This document shows positions 1 through 9,100 of a stretch of DNA of 37,639 nt, piece after piece. Each line of letters begins with the position of its first letter. The first letter of the stretch is position 1. A program made the translations under genes and the position numbers. The stretch is from the NCBI GenBank assembly GCA_965657945.1, contig CBFHPW010000021.1, positions 1 through 37,639 on the forward strand, read 5' to 3'. The notes under the pieces were generated by a model. It made no database searches, was not told the DNA's origin, and worked only from the letters and a program-made list of their open reading frames with translations. This DNA is from CAJJDF01 sp965657945 (GTDB taxonomy: Bacteria > Bacteroidota > Bacteroidia > Flavobacteriales_D > CAJJDF01).

Positions 1-65
1 TCGATTTAGGAACCAACACAGTAGACAAAAAAGTATACAACGGTTACGTACAGATTAATAAGTAA
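1..65 (+). CDS. C-terminal fragment of an upstream gene, unidentified
   Basis: An open frame enters from the left edge (codons begin at base 3) and ends at TAA 63-65. The visible tail reads DLGTNTVDKKVYNGYVQINK. It is followed directly by a good intrinsic terminator, which supports it being a real gene end. Twenty residues are too few to assign a family. Confidence 0.55.
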   Translation, partial: DLGTNTVDKKVYNGYVQINK

Positions 66-87
66 GTAGCTGACTAATAAATCAAAA

Positions 88-117
88 AGCTCAATCAAAT
101 TGATTGGGCTTTTTTTA
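88..117 (+). terminator. Intrinsic terminator of the upstream gene
   Basis: A 10-bp stem (88-97 with 101-110, one G-U pair) closes a 3-nt loop and runs into a T tract at 110-116. It lies about 20 nt after the stop codon at 63-65. The rest of 118-252 is AT-rich and I see nothing recognisable in it. Confidence 0.8.
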
Positions 118-252
118 TGTCTTGACCTAATCTGAAATAAGTTGATTTACGATACATCCATTTTTTTAAAAAAAAAGTAAAACCAGAATAAAATATAAGC
201 CAACACGTTAAGAATTCATTTAAGTCCAAACTAAATCTATTAATGAACCCAC

Positions 253-290
253 AAAAAAATCCAGTGAAACTTAATTCACTGGATTTTTTT
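253..290 (-). terminator. Intrinsic (bidirectional) terminator of pyrG
   Basis: A perfect 16-bp inverted repeat (253-268 with 275-290) surrounds a 6-nt loop, with A and T runs on its outer sides. It should therefore stop transcription in either direction. It lies about 70 nt past the pyrG stop on the minus strand. Confidence 0.8.
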
Positions 291-362
291 AATCTATCAA
301 CTTATTTAAAGAAAGCAAAGGATTTCCTTTCCTTTGAGTGTGATGTAACTCTCTCGCGTTGG

Positions 363-1961
363 TTATGCTTTACAAGCATTGATGAACCCAATAAATAGTG
401 GATGTGGTGTTTCTACTGAACTTTTGTATTCAGGATGAAACTGAACCCCAGTGAACCATTTGTGTTCTGGTATTTCTACTATTTCAACCAACTCATTTTT
501 TGGGTTTTTTCCCGTGGCAATCATTCCGTTTTCTTCAAAAAAATCAAGGTATTTGTTGTTGAATTCGTATCGATGTCTATGTCTTTCCTTGATCGAAGTT
601 TTTCCATAGCTTTTTTGTGCGTTGGATCCTTCTTTCAATTTACAGTCGTATTCTCCCAATCTCATTGTTCCACCCATATCGCTGATGTTTTTTTGATCTT
701 CCATCAAATCAATAACTGGATGAGGAGTTTTTGAATCAATTTCAACGGTATGTGCCTTTTTGAGGTCTAATACATTTCGTGCATATTCAATCACTGCACA
801 TTGCATCCCTAAGCAAATTCCTAAAAAAGGTAGGTTGTTTTCACGAGCAAATCTTATTGCCTCTATTTTTCCTTCAATTCCTCTTTCTCCAAACCCTGGG
901 GCTACCAATAAACCGTCAATTCCATTGAGTTTCTTCGCTACATTGTTCGCAGATACATTTTCAGATGAAATCCATTGGAGCTTTACCTTACAAGAATTTG
1001 AAACTCCAGCAATATCTAAAGATTCTACAATTGATTTGTAAGAATCTTGCAATTCCACATATTTACCAACCAACCCGATGTGAATTTCATCTTTTGGGTT
1101 GTTTTGTTTTTCCAAAAACTCATTCCATTTAGTTAGGTCTGGCAACTCTTTGGTCTCGATATTCAATTTATCAATTACTACTTTATCCAGCCCTTCTTCT
1201 TGCATCAAAAGTGGAACAGCATAAATACTTTTTGCATCAATAGATTGAATGACTGACTCTTCTGAAACGTTACAAAAACGAGCAATTTTGTCTCTGATGT
1301 CTTTTTCTAAATTGTGTTCAGTTCTACAAACCAATATATCAGGCTGAACTCCCAACTCTTGGAGCTTTTTTACGGAATGTTGAGTTGGTTTTGTTTTCAA
1401 CTCTCCGGCTGCTGCAAGGTAAGGTACTAGTGTTAAATGAATTGTCAAGCAATTTTGCTTCAATTCCCATTTTAATTGTCGTACAGCTTCCACAAAAGGA
1501 AGTGATTCAATATCTCCGATTGTTCCTCCAATTTCTGTAATCACAACGTCATATTCGTTGTTTTCACCAAGAAGTTTTATACTGTCTTTTATTTCATTGG
1601 TAATGTGAGGAATTACCTGCACAGTTTTACCCAAATAAACACCTTGTCTCTCTTTATTGATAACTGATTGATAAATTCTGCCAGTTGTGATATTGTTTGC
1701 TTGAGAAGTAGAAATGTCCAAAAACCTTTCGTAGTGTCCTAAATCCAGGTCTGTTTCTGCGCCATCATTGGTTACAAAACATTCACCATGTTCGTAAGGG
1801 TTTAGTGTTCCTGGATCAATGTTGATGTATGGGTCGAGTTTCTGAATGGTAACTCGTAAATCTCTAGCTTTTAATAATTTTGCAAGAGAGGCTGATACAA
1901 TTCCTTTTCCTAAGGAAGAAGTAACACCACCAGTTACAAAAATATACTTTGTCTTGTTCAT
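363..1961 (-). CDS. pyrG: CTP synthase (glutamine-hydrolysing)
   Basis: Converts UTP to CTP using ATP and ammonia taken from glutamine, the last step of de novo CTP synthesis in the cytoplasm. At 532 aa it has the normal family length. The N-terminal synthetase domain starts with the P-loop-like GGVTSSLGKGI and contains DPYINIDPGTLNPYEHGE and EIGGTIGDIES. The C-terminal class I glutamine amidotransferase domain has the nucleophile in GICLGMQ (Cys about 383) and the His/Glu pair in FHPEYKSS. The ATG at 1961 has a TAnnTTTG box about 35 nt upstream. It stands alone, is divergent from nadC, and is closed by the hairpin at 253-290. Identification is secure. Confidence 0.98.
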   Translation of the reverse strand: MNKTKYIFVTGGVTSSLGKGIVSASLAKLLKARDLRVTIQKLDPYINIDPGTLNPYEHGECFVTNDGAETDLDLGHYERFLDISTSQANNITTGRIYQSVINKERQGVYLGKTVQVIPHITNEIKDSIKLLGENNEYDVVITEIGGTIGDIESLPFVEAVRQLKWELKQNCLTIHLTLVPYLAAAGELKTKPTQHSVKKLQELGVQPDILVCRTEHNLEKDIRDKIARFCNVSEESVIQSIDAKSIYAVPLLMQEEGLDKVVIDKLNIETKELPDLTKWNEFLEKQNNPKDEIHIGLVGKYVELQDSYKSIVESLDIAGVSNSCKVKLQWISSENVSANNVAKKLNGIDGLLVAPGFGERGIEGKIEAIRFARENNLPFLGICLGMQCAVIEYARNVLDLKKAHTVEIDSKTPHPVIDLMEDQKNISDMGGTMRLGEYDCKLKEGSNAQKSYGKTSIKERHRHRYEFNNKYLDFFEENGMIATGKNPKNELVEIVEIPEHKWFTGVQFHPEYKSSVETPHPLFIGFINACKA

Positions 1962-1995
1962 TTAAGTAGTTTGTTTGGATGTAGTAACTGGGAAA

Positions 1996-2003
1996 CAAAG
2001 TTA
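1996..2003 (-). promoter_or_regulatory. Predicted -7 box of pyrG promoter
   Basis: On the minus strand this reads TAACTTTG, an exact match to the Bacteroidota consensus TAnnTTTG. I see no clear -33 TTG at the usual spacing, so the assignment rests on the -7 box and its position. Confidence 0.55.
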
Positions 2004-2046
2004 CTTTTTTTTACTGAGGTATAAAATTATCTCTTCACAAAATAAG

Positions 2047-2054
2047 TATATTTG
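2047..2054 (+). promoter_or_regulatory. Predicted -7 box of nadC promoter
   Basis: The sequence TATATTTG matches TAnnTTTG exactly and lies 15 nt before the ATG at 2070. A TTG start at 2052 that would lengthen NadC by six residues falls inside this box, so it is unlikely to be used. The -33 element is not obvious. Confidence 0.55.
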
Positions 2055-2069
2055 GTAAAAATATTTTGG

Positions 2070-2921
2070 ATGAAAGTAACTGAGAAAGAAATAAGAGAAT
2101 TTATAGAGTTAGCCATACAAGAAGACATAAAAGAAGGCGATCATTCCTCTTTAGCTTGCATCCCAGCAGAAGAAACTGGAAAAGCTAAACTAATAGTGAA
2201 ACAAGAAGGTGTATTGGCTGGGGTAGAATTGGCAAAGTCAATTTTTCATTATTTCGATAACAATTCTCAGTTGGAGATTTTGATGAACGATGGAGATAAA
2301 ATGAAGGTGGGAGATATTGCTTTTTATGTTTCGGGAAACACTCATGCAATTTTAAAAGCCGAAAGATTGGTGCTTAATTGTATGCAAAGAATGAGCGCTG
2401 TAGCTACCAAAACTTATGAAGTATCTTCCTTGATTTCTGATTTGCCAACCACATTACTCGATACACGAAAAACTACTCCGTTACTTCGTTTTTTAGAAAA
2501 ATGGGCAGTAAGAATTGGAGGAGGGGCAAACCATCGCTTTGGTTTATATGACATGATTATGTTAAAAGACAATCACATCGATTATGCGGGAGGAATTGAA
2601 AAAGCAATTTCAAAAACAAACAACTACCTTAAATCTATCGGAAAAGACTTGAAAATTGAAATAGAAACAAGAAACCTTGATGAAGTAAAACAAGTACTTG
2701 AAATTGGAAACGTGGACAGAATCATGTTGGATAATTTTTCTTATGAGGATATTAAAACCGCAGTTTCACTAATTGGGCAACAATATGAAACAGAAGCTTC
2801 TGGAGGAATTACAATCGAAACCATAAGAAATTATGCCGAATGTGGTGTGGATTTCGTTTCAATGGGTGCGCTTACTCATTCTGTGAAAAATCTTGACCTT
2901 AGCTTAAAGGCTGTAAAATAA
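2070..2921 (+). CDS. nadC: Nicotinate-nucleotide diphosphorylase (quinolinate phosphoribosyltransferase)
   Basis: Joins quinolinate to PRPP, releasing CO2 and pyrophosphate, to give nicotinate mononucleotide in de novo NAD synthesis. The 283-aa protein has the normal length. It carries the family signature TRKTTPLLR, followed by AVRIGGGANHRFGLYDMIML and KDNH, and a C-terminal phosphate-binding stretch (EASGGITIETIRNYAECGVD). I chose the ATG at 2070 (MKVTEKEI) over an in-frame TTG at 2052 because the latter lies inside the promoter box. No other NAD synthesis genes (nadA, nadB) are adjacent. The hairpin at 2958-2985 may terminate it. Confidence 0.96.
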   Translation: MKVTEKEIREFIELAIQEDIKEGDHSSLACIPAEETGKAKLIVKQEGVLAGVELAKSIFHYFDNNSQLEILMNDGDKMKVGDIAFYVSGNTHAILKAERLVLNCMQRMSAVATKTYEVSSLISDLPTTLLDTRKTTPLLRFLEKWAVRIGGGANHRFGLYDMIMLKDNHIDYAGGIEKAISKTNNYLKSIGKDLKIEIETRNLDEVKQVLEIGNVDRIMLDNFSYEDIKTAVSLIGQQYETEASGGITIETIRNYAECGVDFVSMGALTHSVKNLDLSLKAVK

Positions 2922-2947
2922 CAAGATAAATTTTGTTTAAATTTCTA

Positions 2948-2985
2948 TTTACACGAGGGAAACTTTTTTCGTGTAAAAAGTTTCC
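2948..2985 (+). promoter_or_regulatory. Two interleaved inverted repeats between nadC and the TetR gene
   Basis: Repeat 1 has perfect 9-bp arms TTTACACGA (2948-2956) and TCGTGTAAA (2969-2977). Repeat 2 has perfect 11-bp arms GGAAACTTTTT (2958-2968) and AAAAAGTTTCC (2975-2985). The right arm of repeat 1 overlaps the loop and right arm of repeat 2, so only one can fold at a time. A T run follows at 2992-2999. Repeat 2 could be the nadC terminator. Repeat 1 lies just upstream of the efflux operon promoter and could be the TetR operator. Both roles are inference. Confidence 0.5.
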
Positions 2986-3003
2986 TTAATGTTTTTTTTA
3001 CTT

Positions 3004-3011
3004 TACTTTTG
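3004..3011 (+). promoter_or_regulatory. Predicted -7 box of the efflux operon promoter
   Basis: TACTTTTG matches TAnnTTTG exactly and ends 4 nt before a GTG codon at 3016. An ATG at 2989, in frame with the TetR gene, lies upstream of this box. The transcript would then have a very short leader or none. Confidence 0.5.
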
Positions 3012-3015
3012 TGGC

Positions 3016-3627
3016 GTGAAAGAACAAAAATTAAACTATCTCAAGCAGATTTTACCCCTCTTCATGAAGTATGGCGTAAAGAGTGTCACGATGGATGATA
3101 TTGCCAAGGAATTAGGGATTTCAAAAAAAACGTTGTACAAGTATTTCAAAGATAAAGATGGAATTGTTTCTACCTTAATGAAAATGGATATTAATGGAGA
3201 AATGGAGTTGTTGTTATCATTGACAAAAACAAGTAAAAATGCAATTGAAGAAACTTATGCTTTTTCAAAAGTTTTGATAGAAAAATTAAAATCGGTCAAT
3301 CCATCTTTATTGTACGATTTGGAGAAATATCATCCAAAAGCTTGGAATCTTTTCATTTCTCACAAGCGGGAAGACGTTTATGGATGTATAAAAACCAATA
3401 TCGAAAGAGGAATGAAAGAAGGTTTTTATCACGGAGAATTGAATCCAGAAATTGTCGCAAAACTCTATTCAGAAAAAATTGACATGATATTTAATCAAGA
3501 GGTGTTTCCTACAGATGATTTTTCTGTGGAAAATGTTTATTCTGAGATGATTAAATACCATTTGAGAGGAATAATAAATGAAAAAGGAAGAGAATACTTA
3601 AAAAACAATAATAAACTAACAACATGA
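3016..3627 (+). CDS. TetR/AcrR-family transcriptional regulator of the efflux operon
   Basis: A 203-aa protein with an N-terminal TetR helix-turn-helix: VTMDDIAKELGISKKTLYKY, then FKDKDGI. The remaining 150 or so residues form the variable ligand-binding and dimer region, so the inducer cannot be predicted. I prefer the GTG at 3016 (VKEQKLNYLK) because the ATG at 2989 lies upstream of the -7 box and adds a hydrophobic tail atypical of the family. The stop overlaps the next ATG (ATGA at 3624). Regulators of this family at the head of RND operons usually repress their own operon. The inverted repeats at 2948-2985 are the obvious candidate binding site. Confidence 0.88.
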   Translation: MKEQKLNYLKQILPLFMKYGVKSVTMDDIAKELGISKKTLYKYFKDKDGIVSTLMKMDINGEMELLLSLTKTSKNAIEETYAFSKVLIEKLKSVNPSLLYDLEKYHPKAWNLFISHKREDVYGCIKTNIERGMKEGFYHGELNPEIVAKLYSEKIDMIFNQEVFPTDDFSVENVYSEMIKYHLRGIINEKGREYLKNNNKLTT

Positions 3628-4958
3628 AAAAGAAAAGAATCATTTTAGCCTTGGCTTGTCTGGTTGGATTTAGTTCCCTAGCCCAACAAACCTATTCGCT
3701 TGCAGAAGCGATAGAGTTTGCCGCAAAAAACAATGCTTCGGTTAAGAATGCAATTCTGGGAATCGAAAGCGCAAATCAAAAAGTAAAAGAAACAAGAGCA
3801 ATCGGTTTGCCGCAAATTTCGGCTACTGGAGAATTTCAAAACTTCTTGGATATACCCGTCTCAGTTCTTCCTGGAAATGCATTGAATCCAGCTGGAGATC
3901 CGAATGAATTAATCGCCTTGCAGTTTGGTACAGAATACAACGCAAAAGGTTCGTTGAATGCCAATCAATTGATCTTTAATGGAAGTTACATCGTAGGATT
4001 ACAAACTTCTAAAAAATTCAAAAAGGTTAGTGAATTTCAAAAAACAAAAACAATCCAGGATGTAAAAGAAAATGTGATAAAAGCATACTACGGTGCGCTC
4101 GTTGCCGAAAAAACAGTAGTTACTTTGACAGAGATTTCTGAAACTTCCAAATCGATTTATAACCAAACGAAAGGATTATTTGAAGAAGGACTTATTGAAG
4201 AAGACAACGTAACCCAACTTTCTTTGAATGTGTTGACTTCTCAAAATTCACTAAATAGTGCTAAACGACAATTAGAAGATGCGAAGAACTTATTAAAATT
4301 TCAGATGGGTATGGAGGTGAACGAAACCATTTCGTTGAGTTCAGATTTTGATGCAGTTATTTCAAGTTTGGATGCTGCACAAAGCGAGGTGACTTCCGAT
4401 ATTTCTCAAAATATTGATTTTCTATTATTGAACCAACAAAGAGAGCTGAATGTATTGAACGTGAAATATGAGCAATCACAATATTTACCTTCATTAACTG
4501 CTTTTTTTACTCATCAGCAAAATGCTTTGAGAAATGATTTTGATTTGTTACAATCAGGAAATCCTTGGTTTCCAACTACTATTTGGGGTCTGAATTTATC
4601 TGTGCCTATTTTTTCTAGTGGATCTAGAATGGCATTGGTTTCTCAAGCCAAAATAGAATTGAAACAAACAGAGAATAATTTATCCCAGCTGGAAAAAGGG
4701 TTGTCCATTCAAACACAAGCGGCTAAAACAAAATACAGCAATGCTTTTGAAACTTACAACACAAGTAAAGAAGCAGTAGCGATTTCAAAAAAGATTTACG
4801 ACAATTACCAAATAAAATTCAAAGAAGGATTGATTTCATCTTTGGATTTATCACAAATTCAAACTCAATATTTGTCTGCTCAAACTCAATACATTCAATC
4901 GATGTACAACTTGGTTACGGCCAAAATAGAATTGGACAAAATAACAAACAAATTATAA
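3624..4958 (+). CDS. TolC-family outer membrane efflux channel
   Basis: A 444-aa outer membrane efflux protein. It begins with a Sec signal peptide (MKKKRIILALACLVGFSSLAQQ), followed by two OEP repeats rich in long amphipathic helices. Characteristic stretches are YSLAEAIEFAAKNN at the start and TAKIELDKITNKL at the end. It would form the trimeric channel through which the adaptor and RND pump downstream expel substrates. The ATGA overlap with the TetR gene indicates translational coupling, and 32 nt separate it from the adaptor gene. Substrate is unknown. Confidence 0.92.
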   Translation: MKKKRIILALACLVGFSSLAQQTYSLAEAIEFAAKNNASVKNAILGIESANQKVKETRAIGLPQISATGEFQNFLDIPVSVLPGNALNPAGDPNELIALQFGTEYNAKGSLNANQLIFNGSYIVGLQTSKKFKKVSEFQKTKTIQDVKENVIKAYYGALVAEKTVVTLTEISETSKSIYNQTKGLFEEGLIEEDNVTQLSLNVLTSQNSLNSAKRQLEDAKNLLKFQMGMEVNETISLSSDFDAVISSLDAAQSEVTSDISQNIDFLLLNQQRELNVLNVKYEQSQYLPSLTAFFTHQQNALRNDFDLLQSGNPWFPTTIWGLNLSVPIFSSGSRMALVSQAKIELKQTENNLSQLEKGLSIQTQAAKTKYSNAFETYNTSKEAVAISKKIYDNYQIKFKEGLISSLDLSQIQTQYLSAQTQYIQSMYNLVTAKIELDKITNKL

Positions 4959-4990
4959 CAGATAACTAACCACGCTTCAAACAATATATT

Positions 4991-6130
4991 ATGAAAATTA
5001 CAACCATCGCATTTACGGTTTTGACAAGTTCCCTGATCATTTCCTGTAATTCAACAGAAGAGACCAATACCTCACTCACTACATTAAACCTACAAAAAAT
5101 AGAATTTGAATCTAGAATTGCCGCATTGGAAGACAGTTTAAGTAAAGTGGAAGCTCAAATTACTTCACTAGACACAACAAGAGAAAATAATTATCCTCTG
5201 GTATCCATAGATACCGTATCTAATAACTCCATTTCTGAAGATGTAACTTTTCAAGGAAGTGTGCAAGCTGACAAAACTATTATGCTTGGGCCAGAAACTC
5301 AAGGAATGGTAAAAGCTATTTATGTAAAAGAAGGGCAGTATGTTTCCGCTGGAAAAACTATTGCAACATTGGATTCAGAAATTTTGAGTAAGAATATCCA
5401 AGAGATTGAAAAGTCTTTGGAATTGGCTGAATACCTGTTAGAAAAGCAAGAAAACTTGAAGAAACAAGGAATTGGAGCTGAAGCAAACTATGTTCAATCC
5501 AAAAACCAAGTGGAATCGTTACAAACAAGATTATCTACTTTGAAGACACAGGCATCAAAGTCTGCGGTGGTTGCGCCATTTAGCGGTTATGTTGATGAAA
5601 TTTACACCAAGTTGGGTGAAATGGCTTCGCCAGCAATGCCCATGATTAGATTAGTGAACCTCGACAAAGTAAAAGTAAAGGCAGAGGTTTCTGAAGCTTA
5701 TTTAATGGACATAGAAGTTGGAAATAAAGTGTCTTTAAATTTCCCTTCATTGAACAAAGTAATCGAGGCAAAAGTATCGAGCATCGGGAAATTTATTAAT
5801 CCTACCAACAGAACTTTCCCAATTCAGATTGAAGTGGCGAACAAAGACAAAGAGATTATACCAAACCTGATTGCAGAAGTGACAGTTGAAAAAGACTTCA
5901 CGAAAGAAGCGATTCTTATTCCTTCTCAAAGTGTATTGACAGACAGCGAAGGAATGAAATACGTGTATGTATTCGACAAAGGAGTGGCCAAAATGAGAAA
6001 AGTAGACGTGATTTATGTGAAAGGAAACAAAACTCAGATTAGTGAAAAATCTGAAGTAAAACCCGGAGAAACCATTATCACAAAAGGAGCTTCTGCTGTA
6101 TCCGACGGACAGAAAGTAACGGAATTGTAA
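4991..6130 (+). CDS. RND efflux periplasmic adaptor (membrane fusion) lipoprotein
   Basis: A 379-aa HlyD/AcrA-type adaptor. The signal ends in a lipobox (LIISC, lipidated Cys about 19), so it is probably anchored to the membrane by lipid. A coiled-coil segment (LNLQKIEFESRIAALEDSLS) follows. The barrel-sandwich/lipoyl half-motifs are GMVKAIYVKEGQYVSAGKTI and VVAPFSGYVDEIYTKLGEMA, flanking a helical hairpin of about 90 residues. A beta-barrel and a membrane-proximal domain complete it. It bridges the RND pump and the TolC-like channel. The neighbouring genes on both sides confirm the role. Confidence 0.93.
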   Translation: MKITTIAFTVLTSSLIISCNSTEETNTSLTTLNLQKIEFESRIAALEDSLSKVEAQITSLDTTRENNYPLVSIDTVSNNSISEDVTFQGSVQADKTIMLGPETQGMVKAIYVKEGQYVSAGKTIATLDSEILSKNIQEIEKSLELAEYLLEKQENLKKQGIGAEANYVQSKNQVESLQTRLSTLKTQASKSAVVAPFSGYVDEIYTKLGEMASPAMPMIRLVNLDKVKVKAEVSEAYLMDIEVGNKVSLNFPSLNKVIEAKVSSIGKFINPTNRTFPIQIEVANKDKEIIPNLIAEVTVEKDFTKEAILIPSQSVLTDSEGMKYVYVFDKGVAKMRKVDVIYVKGNKTQISEKSEVKPGETIITKGASAVSDGQKVTEL

Positions 6131-6152
6131 AAACCAAGAAGACTAGATTATT

Positions 6153-9100
6153 ATGAACGAAATAAACGAAAAAAAGTCGGGTAAACTCAAACAGTTTGGC
6201 CTAACGACCTTATCGGTTAATAACAGAAAAACGGTGTTCTTGATTGCTGCATTGATTTTTATCGCTGGATTGTCAGCGTACATTTCGATGCCCAAAGAGA
6301 GTTTTCCTGAATTGGTAATTCCTGAGATTTATGTAGGAACTCCATATCCTGGTGGTTCTCCTGAATTTATTGAAGACAAAATTACGGCACCTTTTGAAAA
6401 AGAATTCAATTCTATCAAAGATGTGAAAGAGATTACTTCCACTTCTATTTATGGATATTCTTCCATTAAGATTGAGTTTAATTTTAATATCTCGATTGAG
6501 GAGGGAAGAAGAAAAGTACAAGATGCAATTGCTGATGCACGGGCAAAACCGGAATTTCCTGCTCTTGATTTTGAACCAACTATTAGAGAAGTAGATTTTT
6601 CTGAAATGCCTGTGATGAACATCAACTTATCTGGAAATTATACGACCGATGATTTGAAAAAATACGGAGAGGTCTTAGAAGATCAAATTGAAGCTTTGTC
6701 TGAAATTAATGCCGTAGATATTAGAGGGATTCAAGAAAAGAAAATCAAAATTGAGTTAAAGAAATACGAAGCGGAAGCTATGCAAGTTTCTTTTAACGAT
6801 GTGATAAATTCCATTAGAGCTGAAAACGTGACCATGCCAGGAGGAGAAATTCTGCTTGGTGGTAAAAACCGATCTGTAAGAATTGAAGGAGAGTTTCAAG
6901 ATGTGGAAGAAATCAAGAACATCATTGTGAAAAGTGAAGGAGGTGAAAATGAAATTTACCTCCATGAAATTGCAAATGTGACATTCGGAGATGCTGATAT
7001 TTCATCTTATGCCCGTCAGTTTCAGGAGCCAGTTGTGATGCTCGATATCAAGAAAAGAAGTGGTGAAAATTTACTTGAAGCTGCAGACAAAATCAAAAAA
7101 ATTGTAGCTGAAAGAAAAGGAATTCCGGAAGGAGTAGACGTAAGTATTACGAATGACCAATCTTCTGCTACACGAGGAATGGTAAGTAACCTTGAGAACT
7201 CTATTATTTTCGGAATTATTCTAGTTGTTTTGGTTTTGATGTTCTTTTTAGGGCTGAAAAACGCACTTTTTGTTGGAGTTGCAATTCCATTGTCCATGTT
7301 TATGTCATTTATGATTTTGGATTCAATGGGAATTACCCTGAATACGATGGTTCTTTTCTCTCTTGTACTTGCTTTAGGAATGCTTGTGGATAATGGAATT
7401 GTGGTAGTGGAAAACGTGTATCGACTGATGGACGAAGGTTATAGTGCGACAAATGCCGCCAAATATGGAGTAGGAGAGGTTGCTCTGCCAATTATTGCCT
7501 CCACAGCAACTACTTTGGCAGCTTTTGTTCCTTTGGCGATGTGGCCTGGAATTATTGGGGAGTTTATGAAATACTTACCTCTTACATTAATGATCGTATT
7601 AGGTTCTTCCTTATTCATAGCTTTAGTTATCAACCCAGTTTTTGCGGCAGTATGGATGAGAGTAGAAACCAAAGTTCCAAATAAAAAGAGACTCATGATT
7701 TTTGCGGTTCTTGCAATTGCTCTAGGTTTATTGTTTGCAGTGGCTGGAGCTACTTTGTTGAGTAATTTATTACTAGTTGGAGGGGTTCTGACTTTCCTCA
7801 ACCTATTCTTCTTTACTCCTGGCACCAAAAGATTTCAAGAGAATTCATTGCCTAAGCTCGAGAATTTTTATGAAAATTTCTTAAAAAAAGCGATGCGTAT
7901 TCCAAGAAAAGTATTGTTTGGAACTATCGGATTATTGATTTTTTCGTTTGTGTTGATGGGAGTGTTTCCACCAAAAGTATTGTTCTTTCCAGAGAACGAA
8001 CCACTTTACGTAAATATTTACATCGAGACACCAATTGGAACTGATATTTCGGTGACCAATGAGATTACCAAAGAGGTAGAAGCAATTATTGATTCTACTG
8101 TTTACAAGAAGTACAAAGACTATTACAACGTAGTGAGCTTTCACAACGAAGAAGGTAAATTAATCACAGAGAAAAAACCTTTTATTTCTTCCATATTGGC
8201 TCAGGTAGGGGAAGGAACATCGGATCCTGCTAGTGGACAAATGGCAGGTGGAAGTACCCCACACAAAGCCAGAGTTGCTGTGCAGTTTGCCGATTTCGAA
8301 GATCGGTTTGACTCAACTGGCAAACCGCTAAGTACTCAAGCAGTTATGGAAGAGCTAAGAGAAGTGCTCAAAGGCAAGTTTACGGCTGATGTAAGTATTG
8401 TAATTACCAAGAATCAGAATGGACCGCCACAAGATCCACCAATTAATATTGAGGTGTGGGGACCTGGCGACTATGACGAAACAATAGAAAAATCACAAGC
8501 AATTTTAAAAACCCTGACCAACGAGAATGTGCAAGGGATAGAAAAATTAAGATTGGATGTAGAAACAGGAAAACCAGAATTGTTGCTAGAAGTGGATAGA
8601 AACAAAGCAATAAGATTTGGGCTTTCTACCCAGCAAATTGGTTCTACTATCAGAACGGCTGTTTTTGGAAGTGATATTTCTACTTACAAAAAAGACGATG
8701 AAACTTACGATATAAACGTGAGACTCAACAAAGAGAAGAGAAATAATATAGACGAAATATTGGATCAAAAAATAGCTTTTAGAAACAATAAAGGTCAATT
8801 ATTAAATATTCCTATTAGATCGGTTATAAAAGACTCAAAAGAGCGTTCAACTTATGGTTCTGTTGTCAGAAAGGATTTGAACCAAGTAGTAACAATCTAT
8901 TCGGATGTGACATCAGAGGCGAATGGAAATGAGGTGGTAGAAATATTAAAAAAGGATTTGGAAAAATGGATGAAATCACCAGAAGGAAAACAGTTTAAAG
9001 CCGATGGTTATTCTTATGCTTTTACAGGAGGTCAAGAACAGCAAGCAGAGGAAATGAGTTTCCTTTCTGGAGCTTTAGGTTTTGCAGTGTTCTTAATTTT

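Noticed and set aside
435..1041. Open frames on the plus strand opposite pyrG
   Set aside because: They lie wholly within a very well-conserved gene on the other strand and show no protein family features.
2989..3015. Longer TetR protein from ATG 2989
   Set aside because: The codons lie upstream of and across the -7 box, and the added residues (MFFLLYFCG) do not resemble the family's N-terminus.
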